Positions 33,968-43,345 are shown, counted from the stretch's first letter. The stretch is 64,000 nucleotides of DNA from Bradyrhizobium sp. CB1717 (GCF_029714325.1 NZ_CP121666.1:372001-436000), one strand, 5' to 3'. Numbers and translations are program-made. Notes: generated by a model from the sequence alone, not told the origin.

Positions 33968-34297
33968 ATGCGGGCGGGAACAGCAGTACCGGTTCTACTG
34001 TGCATGGGGTTGTTTTCGACTTTTTTTGTCGGCGCTGAGGCCAATGCCCAGGCGCAGATGGCTGCCCCCGAAATCCGGCTGGCCCAGGCGGCCTCGCCCG
34101 ATGATGTCCCCCCGCCGCGCAGGCGGCCCCCGGCGCGTCTGCGCGTCACGCCCTATTACACCCCTGATGGCGTCTATCCTCGCTACAATCCAGGCCCCGA
34201 CGCGGTCCGCGAGTGCAACGCCACCTATGTGCAGGAATACCGGCCGAGCGGCACGGTGATCGTGCCGCATATGCACTGCTTCTGGCGCCGGGGCTGA
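33968..34297 (+). CDS. Small secreted hypothetical protein (109 aa)
   Basis: From ATG 33968, MRAGTAVPVLLCMGLFSTFF starts a Sec signal peptide, cleaved near ANAQAQ. The mature part is Pro/Arg-rich (DDVPPPRRRPPARLRVTPYY) with two cysteines (RECNAT and HMHCFW). No named domain. The longer frame from 33899 adds a non-signal extension. It is followed by a second small secreted gene 33 bp later, which may be cotranscribed. Confidence 0.7.
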   Translation: MRAGTAVPVLLCMGLFSTFFVGAEANAQAQMAAPEIRLAQAASPDDVPPPRRRPPARLRVTPYYTPDGVYPRYNPGPDAVRECNATYVQEYRPSGTVIVPHMHCFWRRG

Positions 34298-34330
34298 CGC
34301 CGGCAGCGGGGAGACCTCGTGAGGGGCGTC

Positions 34331-34594
34331 ATGGCGAGATGGATTGCACTGGCCGCCGTTTCCGTCGCGCTTGCCGCGGGCCTGCCTCGCGCTTCCGCTG
34401 CACACAGGGTGGCGATACCTGAGGCCTCGGCGGGAATCGCGGTTTTCGATGCGCGGCGACACGCGCGAACCCCTGACATCGTGCGGCCTGCCGTGCGCCG
34501 TGATCCACGCTATTACGCGCGGCCCGTCTACTACCGTCCTTATCCTTACGGCGTGCCCGCACCCTTCGTATTCGGCTACGGGCCGTTCTGGTGA
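34331..34594 (+). CDS. Small secreted Tyr/Pro-rich protein (87 aa)
   Basis: ATG 34331 (MARWIALAAVSVALAAGLPR, cleavage near ASA) is preceded by GAGGGG, so I prefer it to the GTG at 34319. The mature part is basic and Tyr/Pro-rich (RDPRYYARPVYYRPYPYG) and ends in an aromatic GYGPFW. Such low-complexity exported proteins are common in Bradyrhizobium; function unknown. Confidence 0.65.
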   Translation: MARWIALAAVSVALAAGLPRASAAHRVAIPEASAGIAVFDARRHARTPDIVRPAVRRDPRYYARPVYYRPYPYGVPAPFVFGYGPFW

Positions 34595-34598
34595 TCCG

Positions 34599-34895
34599 CT
34601 AGCCGGGCGCAAATCCTTTCACCAGCAGCACCGTCGCTTGTGCGCCCGCCTTGCGATCGCGCGAGATGTCTTCGTATTCGGGTGAGCTCGAGAAGGCGAG
34701 GAATGCGGCCTCGTCCGGGAACGACATCATGACGAGCTTGTCGTGCGGCCAAGTGCCTTCGAGCACGCGCGGATGTTCATCCGCGGCGAGCAGCCGCCCG
34801 TTGTGCTTCCTGAACACGTCGAAGAACCGCGCCTGATAGCGGTCATAGGCCGCGCGGTCAGTCATCTTCAATTGCGCAATCGCGTAGACGGTCAT
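34599..34895 (-). CDS. DUF1330 family protein
   Basis: A 98-residue ferredoxin-like alpha/beta-barrel-fold protein. YAIAQLKMTDRAAYDRYQAR, NGRLLAADEHPRVLEGTWPH and the ending RKAGAQATVLLVKGF match DUF1330. Role unknown. It is convergent with the small secreted gene, 4 bp apart. Confidence 0.9.
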   Translation of the reverse strand: MTVYAIAQLKMTDRAAYDRYQARFFDVFRKHNGRLLAADEHPRVLEGTWPHDKLVMMSFPDEAAFLAFSSSPEYEDISRDRKAGAQATVLLVKGFAPG

Positions 34896-34918
34896 TTCGA
34901 ATATTCCTTCGCAATCCT

Positions 34919-35005
34919 GTAGCCCGGATGGAGCGTAGCGAAATCCGGGATTCGTGCGGCGTGTGACACCGTTCCCGGATTGCGCTGCGCTTCATCCGGG
35001 CTACG
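34919..35005. repeat. Dispersed palindrome, family D (GTAGCCCGGATGGAGCG)
   Basis: Arms GTAGCCCGGATGGAGCG and CGCTTCATCCGGGCTACG with inner AAATCCGGGA/TCCCGGATT-like arms. It lies in the region between the DUF1330 gene and the His/Gly-rich gene. Another copy is at 61351. Confidence 0.9.
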
Positions 35006-35149
35006 CCGTAGTGCCGCTCGGAAACCTCGCCCATTCATGAGGCATTCACGCCGCTGTCCGTAACTTAATCTCGGGAGCGACTGCAAATGAACAGCGGCGG
35101 CGCGACACACTGCGCCACAATGCCGCTGTTCACATACAGGGAGGAATCC

Positions 35150-35686
35150 ATGCTGAGGAGTTTGCGTCTCAGGGCAGGCCCGATGCGCTTGCTCGGGATT
35201 GCGGCCGCTACGACGCTGATGCTGTCGGCCGGGAGCGCGCATCGCGCTGAAGCGCTCACCTTGATCAATCCAGCGACGTCACCCGCGACGAAAGCTGCGG
35301 CCGATGACCTCGTCACGCAGGTCCGGCATGGCGGCGGCGGACATGGTGGTGGCGGACATTTTCACGGCGGCGGTGGCTTCCGCGGTGGCGGCGGACATTT
35401 CGGCGGCTTCCGCGGCGGCGGCTTTCATGGCGGCGGCTTCCGCGCCGCACCGGCCTTTCACGGCGGCGGCATTCGCTACGGCGGATTTCGTCATTACGGC
35501 GGCTATCACCGCCACTGGGGCTATCGTCCCCATTACGGCTATCGCCACTTCCACCGGCGCTATTATTACGGCGGCTACTATCCCTACTACCACTATCCGC
35601 GCCGCTGCCGGATCATCTGGACCTATTACGGCCCGCGCCGCATCTGCCGCTGGCACCGCTGGCATTATCCGTATCGCTATTGGTGA
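35150..35686 (+). CDS. Secreted Gly/His/Tyr-rich protein (178 aa)
   Basis: ATG 35150 follows GGGAGGAATCC, a strong RBS. A signal peptide (MLRSLRLRAGPMRLLGIAAA, cleaved after about HRAEA) precedes a short spacer and a region of GGGGH/GGGF/GGGFH-type repeats (about 60-115), then a Tyr/His/Arg-rich part (HWGYRPHYGYRHFHRRYYYG) and a C-terminal RRICRWHRWHYPYRYW with two cysteines. Histidine density suggests metal binding, but this is inference. Composition makes orthology hard to judge. Confidence 0.75.
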   Translation: MLRSLRLRAGPMRLLGIAAATTLMLSAGSAHRAEALTLINPATSPATKAAADDLVTQVRHGGGGHGGGGHFHGGGGFRGGGGHFGGFRGGGFHGGGFRAAPAFHGGGIRYGGFRHYGGYHRHWGYRPHYGYRHFHRRYYYGGYYPYYHYPRRCRIIWTYYGPRRICRWHRWHYPYRYW

Positions 35687-35698
35687 GCACGATCGAAA

Positions 35699-35727
35699 TG
35701 AAAAGGGCGCCTCAAAGGCGCCCCTTG
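35699..35727 (-). terminator. Intrinsic terminator of the 69-aa gene
   Basis: Stem GGGCGCC/GGCGCCC with a TTTGA-type loop; the minus strand ends CCCTTTT. It lies 11 bp after the stop of the gene at 35738. Confidence 0.75.
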
Positions 35728-35737
35728 TGCAATTGGC

Positions 35738-35947
35738 CTAAAGCCAATCCTTCAGCTTCCACGAAGCCGACTTCCACCGCATCAAATTCTCGACCTTCCA
35801 TTGTCGAAACATCGCCGGCGGCCAGCGGCTGAGCTTCGAGGTCTCCTCGACCTCGGGCTTGGCGACGACGCGCAAGCGTGGGGCGCGCCGCCTGTGCTGG
35901 CGCGTCGCTTCGCTGATCAGATCGACATATTCGGGCTTGTTGGCCAT
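35738..35947 (-). CDS. Small basic hypothetical protein (69 aa)
   Basis: MANKPEYVDLISEATRQHRR, then RAPRLRVVAKPEVEETSKLS and a Trp/Lys-rich end (RQWKVENLMRWKSASWKLKD). Highly basic, no signal peptide or membrane helix. I recognise no domain. A terminator directly after it supports its being a real transcript. It lies upstream of, and on the same strand as, the glycosyltransferase-leuD stretch. Confidence 0.6.
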   Translation of the reverse strand: MANKPEYVDLISEATRQHRRRAPRLRVVAKPEVEETSKLSRWPPAMFRQWKVENLMRWKSASWKLKDWL

Positions 35948-36040
35948 CGCTTGCGTCCCCGCGAACCGTCGCGAGGACGCAGTGTCGTCGTGGGCGATTA
36001 ACGGCGGTTTGCCGTGATCGCTACAATTGCAGGAACCGGC

Positions 36041-37447
36041 TTAGCGCCAGTCCCGGACGTCGACGAAGTGACCCGCGATCGCCGCTGCCGCCGCCATCGC
36101 CGGCGACACCAGATGCGTCCTTCCCTTGAAGCCCTGGCGGCCTTCAAAATTGCGGTTCGAGGTCGAGGCGCAGCGCTCTTCCGGCTTCAACTTGTCCGGG
36201 TTCATCGCGAGGCACATCGAGCAGCCCGGCTCGCGCCATTCGAAGCCGGCCTTGATGAAGATCTTGTCGAGACCTTCAGCCTCGGCCTGCTCCTTCACGA
36301 TGCCGGAGCCCGGCACGACCATGGCGTTGACGTTCGCCGAAACGGTCTTGCCTTCAGCAATCTTGGCAGCGGCGCGCAGATCCTCGATGCGGCCGTTGGT
36401 GCAGGAGCCGATGAAGACGCGGTCGAGCTTGATGTCGGTGATCTTCGTGCCCGCGGTCAGGCCCATATATTTCAGCGCGCGATGCTTGGAGAGACGCTTG
36501 GCCTCGTCCGCGATCTTGTCGGGATCGGGCACGATGCCGGTGACCGAGATCACGTCTTCAGGCGAGGTGCCCCATGTCACGATCGGCGGCAGTTTTGCCG
36601 CATCGAGGCGCAGCTCGTGGTCGAAATGCGCGCCTTCGTCGGAGCGCAGCTTCTCCCAGTAGCGCATCGCCGCGTCCCAGGCCGCGCCCTTCGGCGACTT
36701 CGGCCGATCGCGCAGGAAGTCGTAAGCCTTCTGGTCGGGCGCAACCAGGCCGGCGCGGGCGCCGCCTTCGATCGACATGTTGCAGACCGTCATGCGGCCT
36801 TCCATCGAGAGCGCGCGGATCGCATCGCCGGCATATTCCAGCACGTAGCCGGTGCCGCCCGCGGTGCCGATCTCGCCGATGATGGCCAGGATGATGTCCT
36901 TGCCGGTCACGCCGTCCGGCAATTGGCCGTCGACGGTGACACGCATGTTCTTGGCCTTCTTCTGGATCAGCGTCTGCGTCGCCAGCACGTGCTCGACCTC
37001 GGAGGTGCCGATGCCGTGCGCGAGCGCGCCGAACGCGCCATGCGTCGAGGTGTGGCTGTCACCGCAGACGATAGTGGTGCCGGGCAGGGTAAAGCCCTGC
37101 TCGGGGCCGATGACGTGGACGATGCCCTGACGCTTGTCGAACTCGTTGTAATATTCGATGCCGAATTCCTTGGCGTTCTCGGCCAGCGCCTTGATCTGCT
37201 CGATGCTCTCGGGATCGGGATTCGGCTTGGTGCGGTCGGTGGTCGGTACGTTGTGGTCGACGACCGCGAGCGTCTTCTCGGGGGCGTGGACCTTGCGGCC
37301 CGTGGTGCGCAGGCCTTCGAACGCCTGCGGCGAAGTCACCTCGTGCACCAGATGGCGGTCGATATAGAGCAGGCAGGTGCCGTCGTCGGCTTCGTGCACC
37401 AGATGGTCGTTCCAGATCTTGTCGTACAGGGTGGTCGGCTTGGACAT
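36041..37447 (-). CDS. leuC: 3-isopropylmalate dehydratase large subunit
   Basis: Catalytic [4Fe-4S] subunit that isomerises 2- to 3-isopropylmalate with LeuD. Cluster cysteines lie in [13 protein letters not shown] and [30 protein letters not shown] and the N-terminal [10 protein letters not shown] are typical. Length 468 is normal. The first 420 bp upstream hold only a possible tiny ORF, a palindrome and the rplS terminator. Confidence 0.97.
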   Translation of the reverse strand: MSKPTTLYDKIWNDHLVHEADDGTCLLYIDRHLVHEVTSPQAFEGLRTTGRKVHAPEKTLAVVDHNVPTTDRTKPNPDPESIEQIKALAENAKEFGIEYYNEFDKRQGIVHVIGPEQGFTLPGTTIVCGDSHTSTHGAFGALAHGIGTSEVEHVLATQTLIQKKAKNMRVTVDGQLPDGVTGKDIILAIIGEIGTAGGTGYVLEYAGDAIRALSMEGRMTVCNMSIEGGARAGLVAPDQKAYDFLRDRPKSPKGAAWDAAMRYWEKLRSDEGAHFDHELRLDAAKLPPIVTWGTSPEDVISVTGIVPDPDKIADEAKRLSKHRALKYMGLTAGTKITDIKLDRVFIGSCTNGRIEDLRAAAKIAEGKTVSANVNAMVVPGSGIVKEQAEAEGLDKIFIKAGFEWREPGCSMCLAMNPDKLKPEERCASTSNRNFEGRQGFKGRTHLVSPAMAAAAAIAGHFVDVRDWR

Positions 37448-37523
37448 GAGCTTGAGCTCCGGGAATGTTGTGTCAGCGGATAGCGCGCCTCGCGCGCGGG
37501 CAACAAAATCGTCAGCGCAGCTT

Positions 37524-37652
37524 TTAGGCTGCGCGCGTAAGTTCTGACGTTGCCGAGGTCGCGAAGCGTCCGAAGAACCGTCCAGGCAGCCGCGAGCGAT
37601 CGTCGATGACGATGCGCTGGACGGGTGCGAAGCTGGTCAGATCTGGAAACAT
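37524..37652 (-). CDS. Possible 42-residue small protein upstream of leuC
   Basis: A minus-strand frame reads [20 protein letters not shown] and [13 protein letters not shown] to TAA at 37524. Codon third positions are strongly G/C like neighbouring genes, which suggests coding. It is not leucine-rich, so it does not look like an attenuation leader for leuC. No good RBS is visible upstream. It is too short to be sure. Confidence 0.3.
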   Translation of the reverse strand: MFPDLTSFAPVQRIVIDDRSRLPGRFFGRFATSATSELTRAA

Positions 37653-37700
37653 TCTAGAAGCTATATAGCATGCAGCGGTAAAAGCGCGAGAGTTTCAGCT

Positions 37701-37787
37701 CGTCATTGCGAGGAGCTCTTGCGACGAAGCAATCCAGACTGCCTTTTCGGAAAGACTCTGGATTGCTTCGCTGCGCTCGCAATGACG
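37701..37787. repeat. Dispersed palindrome, family A
   Basis: CGTCATTGCGAGGAGCTCTT and the complementary CTGCGCTCGCAATGACG end, between leuC and rplS. Confidence 0.9.
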
Positions 37788-37812
37788 AGGTCGGGGAGGG
37801 CGTCCGGCCAAA

Positions 37813-37850
37813 CAAAAAAGCGCGGAGCCGAGCCCCGCGCTTTTCGTAAC
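37813..37850 (-). terminator. Intrinsic terminator of rplS
   Basis: On the minus strand, stem AAAGCGCGGGGCTC/GAGCCCCGCGCTTT-like, with the arms GCGCGG/CCGCGC clearest, ending in T6. It lies 18 bp after the rplS stop. Confidence 0.85.
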
Positions 37851-37867
37851 TTGCCTGGTGGCGAAGC

Positions 37868-38248
37868 TTACTCGCCGACGGCAGCCTGGCGGTCCTGCTT
37901 CTCGACGATGCGGGCCGACTTGCCGCGAAGGTTGCGGAGGTAATAGAGCTTCGCGCGACGCACCTTGCCGCGGCGCACCACCTTGATCGAGTCGATCATC
38001 GGGGAGAGCAGCGGGAACACGCGCTCGACGCCCTCGCCATAGGAGATCTTGCGGACGGTGAAGCTCTCGTTGAGGCCACCGCCGGAACGGCCGATGCAGA
38101 CGCCTTCATAGGCCTGCACGCGGGTGCGGTCGCCTTCGACGACCTTCACGTTGACGATCACGGTGTCGCCAGGGGCGAATTCCGGAATCTCCTTGGTGGC
38201 GGAGAGCTTCTCGAACTGCTCTTTTTCAAGCTGTTGGATCAGGTTCAT
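37868..38248 (-). CDS. rplS: 50S ribosomal protein L19
   Basis: A 126-residue L19 at the 30S-50S interface. [34 protein letters not shown] and [20 protein letters not shown] are diagnostic. The tail beyond [15 protein letters not shown] is the usual alphaproteobacterial extension. It is the last gene of the translation cluster and ends in a terminator. Confidence 0.97.
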   Translation of the reverse strand: MNLIQQLEKEQFEKLSATKEIPEFAPGDTVIVNVKVVEGDRTRVQAYEGVCIGRSGGGLNESFTVRKISYGEGVERVFPLLSPMIDSIKVVRRGKVRRAKLYYLRNLRGKSARIVEKQDRQAAVGE

Positions 38249-38356
38249 GGGGTAATCTCCATCGGCGCGCCCAGCCGCAGATCGGGGGCTGCGCGAAATT
38301 CGTCTATCCAGCTATTGCGGATGTGGGCGCTCCTATAAGGCAAGCCGGAGCGTTTG

Positions 38357-39112
38357 TCACCCGTCTGTCTTGTTTTTTGGCGTTTTTTGGCGACGGGGCC
38401 GATTCGGGGGCTTGGGCGGGATTTGGGCCCATAAATCCGGCCGCCGGGCCTCTGTCAGGCTCTCGGATTGCGCCCGCCGCCAGCTAGCAACCTTGGCGTG
38501 GTCGCCCGAGGTCAGGATGTCCGGGATCGGAACCCCCTCGAACAGCTGGGGGCGGGTGTACTGGGGGTATTCGAGCAGGCCGTCCGAAAAGCTCTCCTCG
38601 GTTCCCGAGGCTTCCTTGCCCATCACCCCCGGCAGCAGCCGGACGCAGGCGTCGATCAGGGCTAAAGCGGCGATTTCGCCCCCGGAGAGCACGTAATCGC
38701 CGATCGAGACCTCCTCCAGCCCCCGCGCGTCGATCACTCGCTGGTCGATCCCCTCGAACCGCCCGCAGACGATCAGCGGACCGGGACCCTGGGCGAGCTC
38801 GGTGACGCGGGCCTGGGTCAATGGCCGACCGCGGGGGCTCATCAGCAGGCGCGGCCGTTCGGGGGCAATCTCGGCAGCATCGATGGCGGCGGCCAGAACG
38901 TCCGCTCGCAGCACCATGCCCGGGCCGCCGCCGGCCGGCGTGTCGTCGACGCTGCGGTGGCGATCGGTGGCGGAGGCCCGGATGTCCCGCGCCTCGATCT
39001 CCCACAGCCCCGAAGCCAGCGCCCGGCCGGCCAGGCTCACGCCGAGCGGCCCCGGAAACATCTCCGGAAACAGCGTCAGCACCGTCGCGCGCCAGGGTGA
39101 GGGATTGGTCAT
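38357..39112 (-). CDS. trmD: tRNA (guanine-N1-)-methyltransferase
   Basis: Methylates G37 of tRNAs that read CNN codons, using SAM bound in a trefoil knot. [39 protein letters not shown] and [20 protein letters not shown] with VRLLPGVMG are diagnostic. The 251 residues include a basic Pro-rich tail. It is preceded by two secreted-protein genes instead of rimM directly. Confidence 0.97.
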   Translation of the reverse strand: MTNPSPWRATVLTLFPEMFPGPLGVSLAGRALASGLWEIEARDIRASATDRHRSVDDTPAGGGPGMVLRADVLAAAIDAAEIAPERPRLLMSPRGRPLTQARVTELAQGPGPLIVCGRFEGIDQRVIDARGLEEVSIGDYVLSGGEIAALALIDACVRLLPGVMGKEASGTEESFSDGLLEYPQYTRPQLFEGVPIPDILTSGDHAKVASWRRAQSESLTEARRPDLWAQIPPKPPNRPRRQKTPKNKTDG

Positions 39113-39159
39113 GGCCGCTGGTTAGGGCATTGCGGCCGGGAGGTCGAGGGGCCGCAGGC

Positions 39160-39843
39160 CTAGTTCTTGCGGCCGTATTCGACAAGCTCGTGGGTGTTGC
39201 TGATGAGCAGATGCCCGTTGCCCCGTGAGACAAAGGTGCGCTTCACCCAATGGTCGATCGCGGGGGCGTACCAGGTCACGGACGTGATGTCGTTCTTGCG
39301 CGTCGGATCGTTGGTCGGGCGCCTCACGAGTGTCGTTTCGATCTTGTAGGTCTCGAACGTGCCGGCCCTGGTGGTGATCGTCTCCTGACCCACCACCTTC
39401 GACTGGCCGGACCGCTTCCAGATGTTGCCCTTGCTGTTGTTAACGTCGTCGCCGGAGAAATTCCAGCTGGTGCCGACCTTCAACGGCAAGCGAACGCCGC
39501 TGCCGTCGCCCGGCTGGAATTTCCACTCACCCGCATTCTTCAGATTCCAGGTCCGGTCGAACACCTGCAGGCCCTGTCCGTCCTTGCCGTCGATCGTAAA
39601 GCGGATGCCGATCTCCGTCGGACTGACGTCTGTGACGATGTTCTTGCGGACCGCGTTCACCTTTCCGCTGATCTCGTCGTGCACCTCGTAGGTCCAGAAG
39701 TCGCCCTGCTGAGGCTCCTCCATTGCGATGACCGGCTTTGCGGCGGCAGGCGCGGCGGGCGTGGCCGGCGCATCGCCGGCCGCCCAGGTCGCTGTGCTCG
39801 CAGCAAGCAGGCAAACAGCCGCCATCATCGATTGACGAAGCAT
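39160..39843 (-). CDS. Secreted hypothetical protein, paralog 1 (227 aa)
   Basis: A signal peptide from ATG 39843 (MLRQSMMAAVCLLAASTATW, cleaved near AAG) precedes a domain shared with the next gene upstream: EEPQQGDFWTYEVHDEISGK, GIRFTIDGKDGQGLQVFDRT, TRAGTFETYKIETTLVRR and TWYAPAIDHWVKRTFVSR, ending ELVEYGRK. The fold is unknown to me; it is likely a periplasmic beta-rich protein. It is 40 bp downstream of its paralog and 47 bp from trmD. Confidence 0.75.
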   Translation of the reverse strand: MLRQSMMAAVCLLAASTATWAAGDAPATPAAPAAAKPVIAMEEPQQGDFWTYEVHDEISGKVNAVRKNIVTDVSPTEIGIRFTIDGKDGQGLQVFDRTWNLKNAGEWKFQPGDGSGVRLPLKVGTSWNFSGDDVNNSKGNIWKRSGQSKVVGQETITTRAGTFETYKIETTLVRRPTNDPTRKNDITSVTWYAPAIDHWVKRTFVSRGNGHLLISNTHELVEYGRKN

Positions 39844-39883
39844 CAGAACGTCCCCCACATGTCTTTGTTCTCAGCCCGGCTGC

Positions 39884-40555
39884 TCAGCGGCGGCCGTATT
39901 CCACCAACTCGATCTGGGCCCGGTCGCGAACCCGGCCTTCGAAGCGGTTGACGGTCGAGCGCTTCACCCAATGATCGATCGCCGGCGCGTACCAGGTCTG
40001 TTGCTCGGTCAGGAATTTCTTGGTCGCGTCATTGCCGTTTCGCGATTCGATCGACGTCTCGATCTTGTAGACCTCGAACGTGCCGGCACGCGTAGTGACG
40101 GTCTCCTTGGCCATGACCTTCGAGGTCCCCGAGATCTTGAGGCTGGCGCCATTCGAGCTGTTGAACGCGGTCGATTTCACTGGCCAGCTCTTGCCGACCT
40201 CCAGAGGGGCGCGAATACCCATCCCGTCGTTCGGCGTGAAACGCCAGAGGCCGCCGATCATGTCCCAGGAGCGATTATAGGTCTGGAAGCCGGTGTCATT
40301 CTTGCCGACCAGCGCAATGCGGATGCCGATCTCGGAGGCGGTGACATCCGTAATGGTGTGCGTCATCGTCGATTTGAGATCGCCCGTGATCTCGTCGCGG
40401 AGCTCGTAAGTCCAATGGTCGCCGAGCTGCGGCTCTTCCATGGCTTCGACGGTTGGCGCCTCGGCTGCTGGCGGCGGGCTCGGCGGCGTCTGCGCGTGGA
40501 GGACGCTCATGGACACGAGCAGGCTCATCGTTGCCAGAAGACAGCGGCGCAGCAT
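39884..40555 (-). CDS. Secreted hypothetical protein, paralog 2 (223 aa)
   Basis: Signal peptide MLRRCLLATMSLLVSMSVLH with cleavage near AQT. It shares with paralog 1 the stretches EEPQLGDHWTYELRDEITGD, TTRAGTFEVYKIETSIESRN and YAPAIDHWVKRSTV, ending ELVEYGRR. Identity by eye is about half over 190 residues. The two arose by tandem duplication inside the translation operon. Function unknown. Confidence 0.75.
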   Translation of the reverse strand: MLRRCLLATMSLLVSMSVLHAQTPPSPPPAAEAPTVEAMEEPQLGDHWTYELRDEITGDLKSTMTHTITDVTASEIGIRIALVGKNDTGFQTYNRSWDMIGGLWRFTPNDGMGIRAPLEVGKSWPVKSTAFNSSNGASLKISGTSKVMAKETVTTRAGTFEVYKIETSIESRNGNDATKKFLTEQQTWYAPAIDHWVKRSTVNRFEGRVRDRAQIELVEYGRR

Positions 40556-40674
40556 TTAAATCTCCGGTGGTCGGAAGCAGCTTGGGAGGGCGATGCAACC
40601 CAAGCGTGAACCAGCCGGACGTTTGAGGCAAGTGAAGATTTCGCGAGATGTGTTGGCGAGCTGTTATCGCGCCG

Positions 40675-41208
40675 CTATGACGACGAAGCCTCGTCCCGGT
40701 CACGGTCGCCCTCGATCTCCTGCGGCAGCACGATCACGACACGGCCGCCCTTGAGGTCGACCTCCGGCACCACCGCGTTGGAGAACGGCAGCAGTATCGT
40801 CGCGCCCTTGAGCGGTGCGATCTCGATGATGTCGCCGGCGCCGAAATTATGGATCGCGAGCACGCGGCCGAGCGGCTCGCCGTCCGTGGTGACGGCGGCG
40901 AGTCCGATCAGGTCGGTGTGGTAATATTCGTCCTCGTCCGTCGCGGGCAGTTTTTCGCGCGGGACGTAGAGCTCGATGCCGTTGAGGCGCTCGGCTTCAT
41001 CGCGGGTCGTGACGCCCTTGAACGTCGCGACCAGATGATCTTTCGCCTCGCGCGCCGTCGCGACCTCGAACTGGCGCTTGCCGTCCCTGGCGAGAAGCGG
41101 ACCGTAGCGCCTGACGGCGAACGGATCCTCGGTGAAGGTCCATAGCTTGACCGCACCGCGCACCCCATGCGCGGCGCCGATCCGCGCGACGCAGACCAGC
41201 GCCGACAT
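40675..41208 (-). CDS. rimM: Ribosome maturation factor RimM
   Basis: Aids maturation of the 30S 3' domain and binds ribosomal protein uS19. The N-terminal domain starts [20 protein letters not shown] and the C-terminal PRC-barrel has [20 protein letters not shown] with GAGDIIEI. Length 177 is normal. It lies 9 bp after rpsP. Confidence 0.96.
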   Translation of the reverse strand: MSALVCVARIGAAHGVRGAVKLWTFTEDPFAVRRYGPLLARDGKRQFEVATAREAKDHLVATFKGVTTRDEAERLNGIELYVPREKLPATDEDEYYHTDLIGLAAVTTDGEPLGRVLAIHNFGAGDIIEIAPLKGATILLPFSNAVVPEVDLKGGRVVIVLPQEIEGDRDRDEASSS

Positions 41209-41217
41209 GTCCTAGCC

Positions 41218-41550
41218 TTAGCCCTTGGCGGCGGCTTCGGCCTGCGCCTTGCGCTCCTTGCGCGGCACGGCCTTCTCGGGGTTGTTGCGCGCTTCGCGCT
41301 TCTTGACGCCGGCGGCGTCGAGGAAACGCATCACGCGGTCCGACGGCTGCGCGCCCTTGGCGAGCCAGGACTTCACCTTGTCCATGTCGAGCTTCAGGCG
41401 GGTCTCGTTGTCCTTCGGCAGCAGCGGGTTGAAATAGCCGAGACGCTCGATGAAGCGGCCATCGCGGGGGAAGCGCGAGTCGGCGACGACGACGTGATAG
41501 ACGGGACGCTTCTTGGTGCCTGCGCGGGCGAGGCGGATAACGACGGACAT
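41218..41550 (-). CDS. rpsP: 30S ribosomal protein S16
   Basis: S16 core [20 protein letters not shown] and [13 protein letters not shown], then a Lys/Ala-rich C-terminal extension typical of alphaproteobacteria (110 aa in all). It binds 16S rRNA early in assembly. It lies between ffh (100 bp upstream) and rimM. Confidence 0.97.
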   Translation of the reverse strand: MSVVIRLARAGTKKRPVYHVVVADSRFPRDGRFIERLGYFNPLLPKDNETRLKLDMDKVKSWLAKGAQPSDRVMRFLDAAGVKKREARNNPEKAVPRKERKAQAEAAAKG

Positions 41551-41650
41551 TCAGTTCTCCTTCGAAGTACGGTTTGCAAAGTACGTTTTGTTCGGTTGAT
41601 TGGTATTCCGCGTCGCGCGAGACCGCTTACGATCCCGTGCGACGAATTCC

Positions 41651-43195
41651 TCATTTCTTCTTGCCCGGGAACCCGCCGAGGCCCGGCAGCGTCGGCTTGC
41701 CGCTCAGCCCGGTCAGTCCAGGAAGGTTCGGCAGACCTTGGCGAAGACCCGCCGGCAGATCCTTCGGCAGATTCGGAAGGCCACCGCCGCCGGCCTGCAT
41801 CTTTTCCTGCATCGCCTTCATCTCTTCGGGCGAAGGCATCTTCATGCCGCCGCCAAAGCCCATCGCCTGCGCGATGCCGGCGAGCGGGCCGCGCTTGCCC
41901 GAGCCCATGGCCTTCATCACATCGGCCATGTTCCGGTGCATCTTCAGCAACTTGTTGACGTGCTCGACGCTCTGGCCGGAGCCGGCGGCGATGCGCTTCT
42001 TGCGGCTCGCTTTCAGCAGGTCCGGATGACGGCGCTCGTCGCGCGTCATGGAATCGATGATCGCGACCTGGCGCTTCAAGATCTTGTCGTCGATGCCGGC
42101 CGCCGCGATCTGGTTCTTCATCTTGGAGATGCCGGGCATCATGCCCATCAGGCCGCTGATGCCGCCCATGTTGGACATCTGCAAAAGCTGCTCGCGCATG
42201 TCGTTGAGGTCGAACTGACCCTTGCGCATGCGCTCGGCGGTGCGCGCGGCCTTTTCGGCGTCGATATTGGCGGCAGCGCGTTCGACCAGCGAGACCACGT
42301 CGCCCATGCCGAGAATGCGGCCGGCGATACGATCGGGGTGGAAATCCTCCAGCGCGTCGGTCTTTTCACCGGTGCCGATCAGCTTGATCGGCTTGCCGGT
42401 GACGGCGCGCATCGACAGCGCGGCGCCGCCGCGGCCGTCGCCGTCAACTCGTGTCAGCACGATGCCGGTAAGGCCGACGCGCTGATCGAACGAGCGCGCG
42501 AGGTTCACCGCGTCCTGGCCGGTGAGTGAGTCCGCCACCAGCAGCACTTCGTGCGGATTGGCGGCGGCTTTGATCGCCGCGGCTTCCGCCATCATCTCTT
42601 CGTCGAGCGTGGTGCGGCCGGCGGTGTCGAGCAGCACGATGTCGTAGCCGCCGAGCTTGCCGGCTTCCAGCGCGCGCTTCGCAATCTGCGGCGGCTGCTG
42701 GCCCGCCACGATCGGCAGGGTCGGAATGTCGAGGTCGCGGCCGAGCACGGCCAGCTGCTCCATCGCCGCCGGACGGTAGACGTCGAGCGAGGCCATCAGC
42801 ACCTTGCGCTTGTCGCGCTGGACCAGGCGGCGGGCGAGCTTTGCGGTGGTCGTCGTTTTACCGGAGCCCTGCAGGCCGACCATCATGATCGGCACCGGCG
42901 GCACGGAATTGACGTCGATGGTCTGGCTTTCGGCGCCGAGCGTGTTGATCAGCTCGTCATGGACGATCTTGACCACCATCTGGCCGGGGGTGACCGACTT
43001 GACGACGGTGGCGCCGATCGCCTGCTCGCGCACGCGCTCGGTGAAGCTGCGCACCACTTCGAGCGCGACGTCGGCCTCCAGCAGCGCGCGGCGCACCTCG
43101 CGCATCGCGGCGTCGACGTCCTTTTCGGTCAGCGCACCGCGCCCCGTCAGACGATCGAGAATGCCACCAAGCCGTTCCGACAGATTGTCGAACAA
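41651..43195 (-). CDS. ffh: Signal recognition particle protein
   Basis: GTPase subunit of SRP that targets nascent membrane proteins. The G domain has MVGLQGSGKTTTTAKLAR, DVYRPAAMEQL, LLDTAGRTTLDEEMM and LTRVDGDGRGGAAL. The methionine-rich M domain follows with MKMPSPEEMKAMQEKMQ. The C-terminus is Gly/Pro/Leu-rich. 514 residues. It heads the ffh-rpsP-rimM-trmD-rplS cluster; its receptor ftsY lies at 50.7 kb. Confidence 0.98.
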   Translation of the reverse strand: MFDNLSERLGGILDRLTGRGALTEKDVDAAMREVRRALLEADVALEVVRSFTERVREQAIGATVVKSVTPGQMVVKIVHDELINTLGAESQTIDVNSVPPVPIMMVGLQGSGKTTTTAKLARRLVQRDKRKVLMASLDVYRPAAMEQLAVLGRDLDIPTLPIVAGQQPPQIAKRALEAGKLGGYDIVLLDTAGRTTLDEEMMAEAAAIKAAANPHEVLLVADSLTGQDAVNLARSFDQRVGLTGIVLTRVDGDGRGGAALSMRAVTGKPIKLIGTGEKTDALEDFHPDRIAGRILGMGDVVSLVERAAANIDAEKAARTAERMRKGQFDLNDMREQLLQMSNMGGISGLMGMMPGISKMKNQIAAAGIDDKILKRQVAIIDSMTRDERRHPDLLKASRKKRIAAGSGQSVEHVNKLLKMHRNMADVMKAMGSGKRGPLAGIAQAMGFGGGMKMPSPEEMKAMQEKMQAGGGGLPNLPKDLPAGLRQGLPNLPGLTGLSGKPTLPGLGGFPGKKK

Positions 43196-43213
43196 TGCCG
43201 TTGTCCTTCTTTA

Positions 43214-43345
43214 CCTCTCCCCGCCTGCGGGGAGAGGTCGGATCGCCTTTGCGATCCGGGTGAGGGGGTACGGGACCAACTGCGCGCACCACGCGCGGAG
43301 CGAGCCCCTCACCCCGACCCTCTCCCCGCAAGAGCGGGGCGAGGG
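43214..43345. repeat. Dispersed palindrome, family H (CCTCTCCCCGC)
   Basis: Composite: stem CCTCTCCCCGC/GCGGGGAGAGG at 43214-43237, stem GGATCGC/GCGATCC, and a right end CTCTCCCCGCAAGAGCGGGG. It lies upstream of ffh, divergent from the MBL gene. The remaining 43346-43631 holds no gene that I can support. Confidence 0.85.

Noticed and set aside
37524..37652. A leucine attenuator peptide for leuC
   Set aside because: The short frame contains few leucines and no terminator/antiterminator pair is visible between it and leuC.
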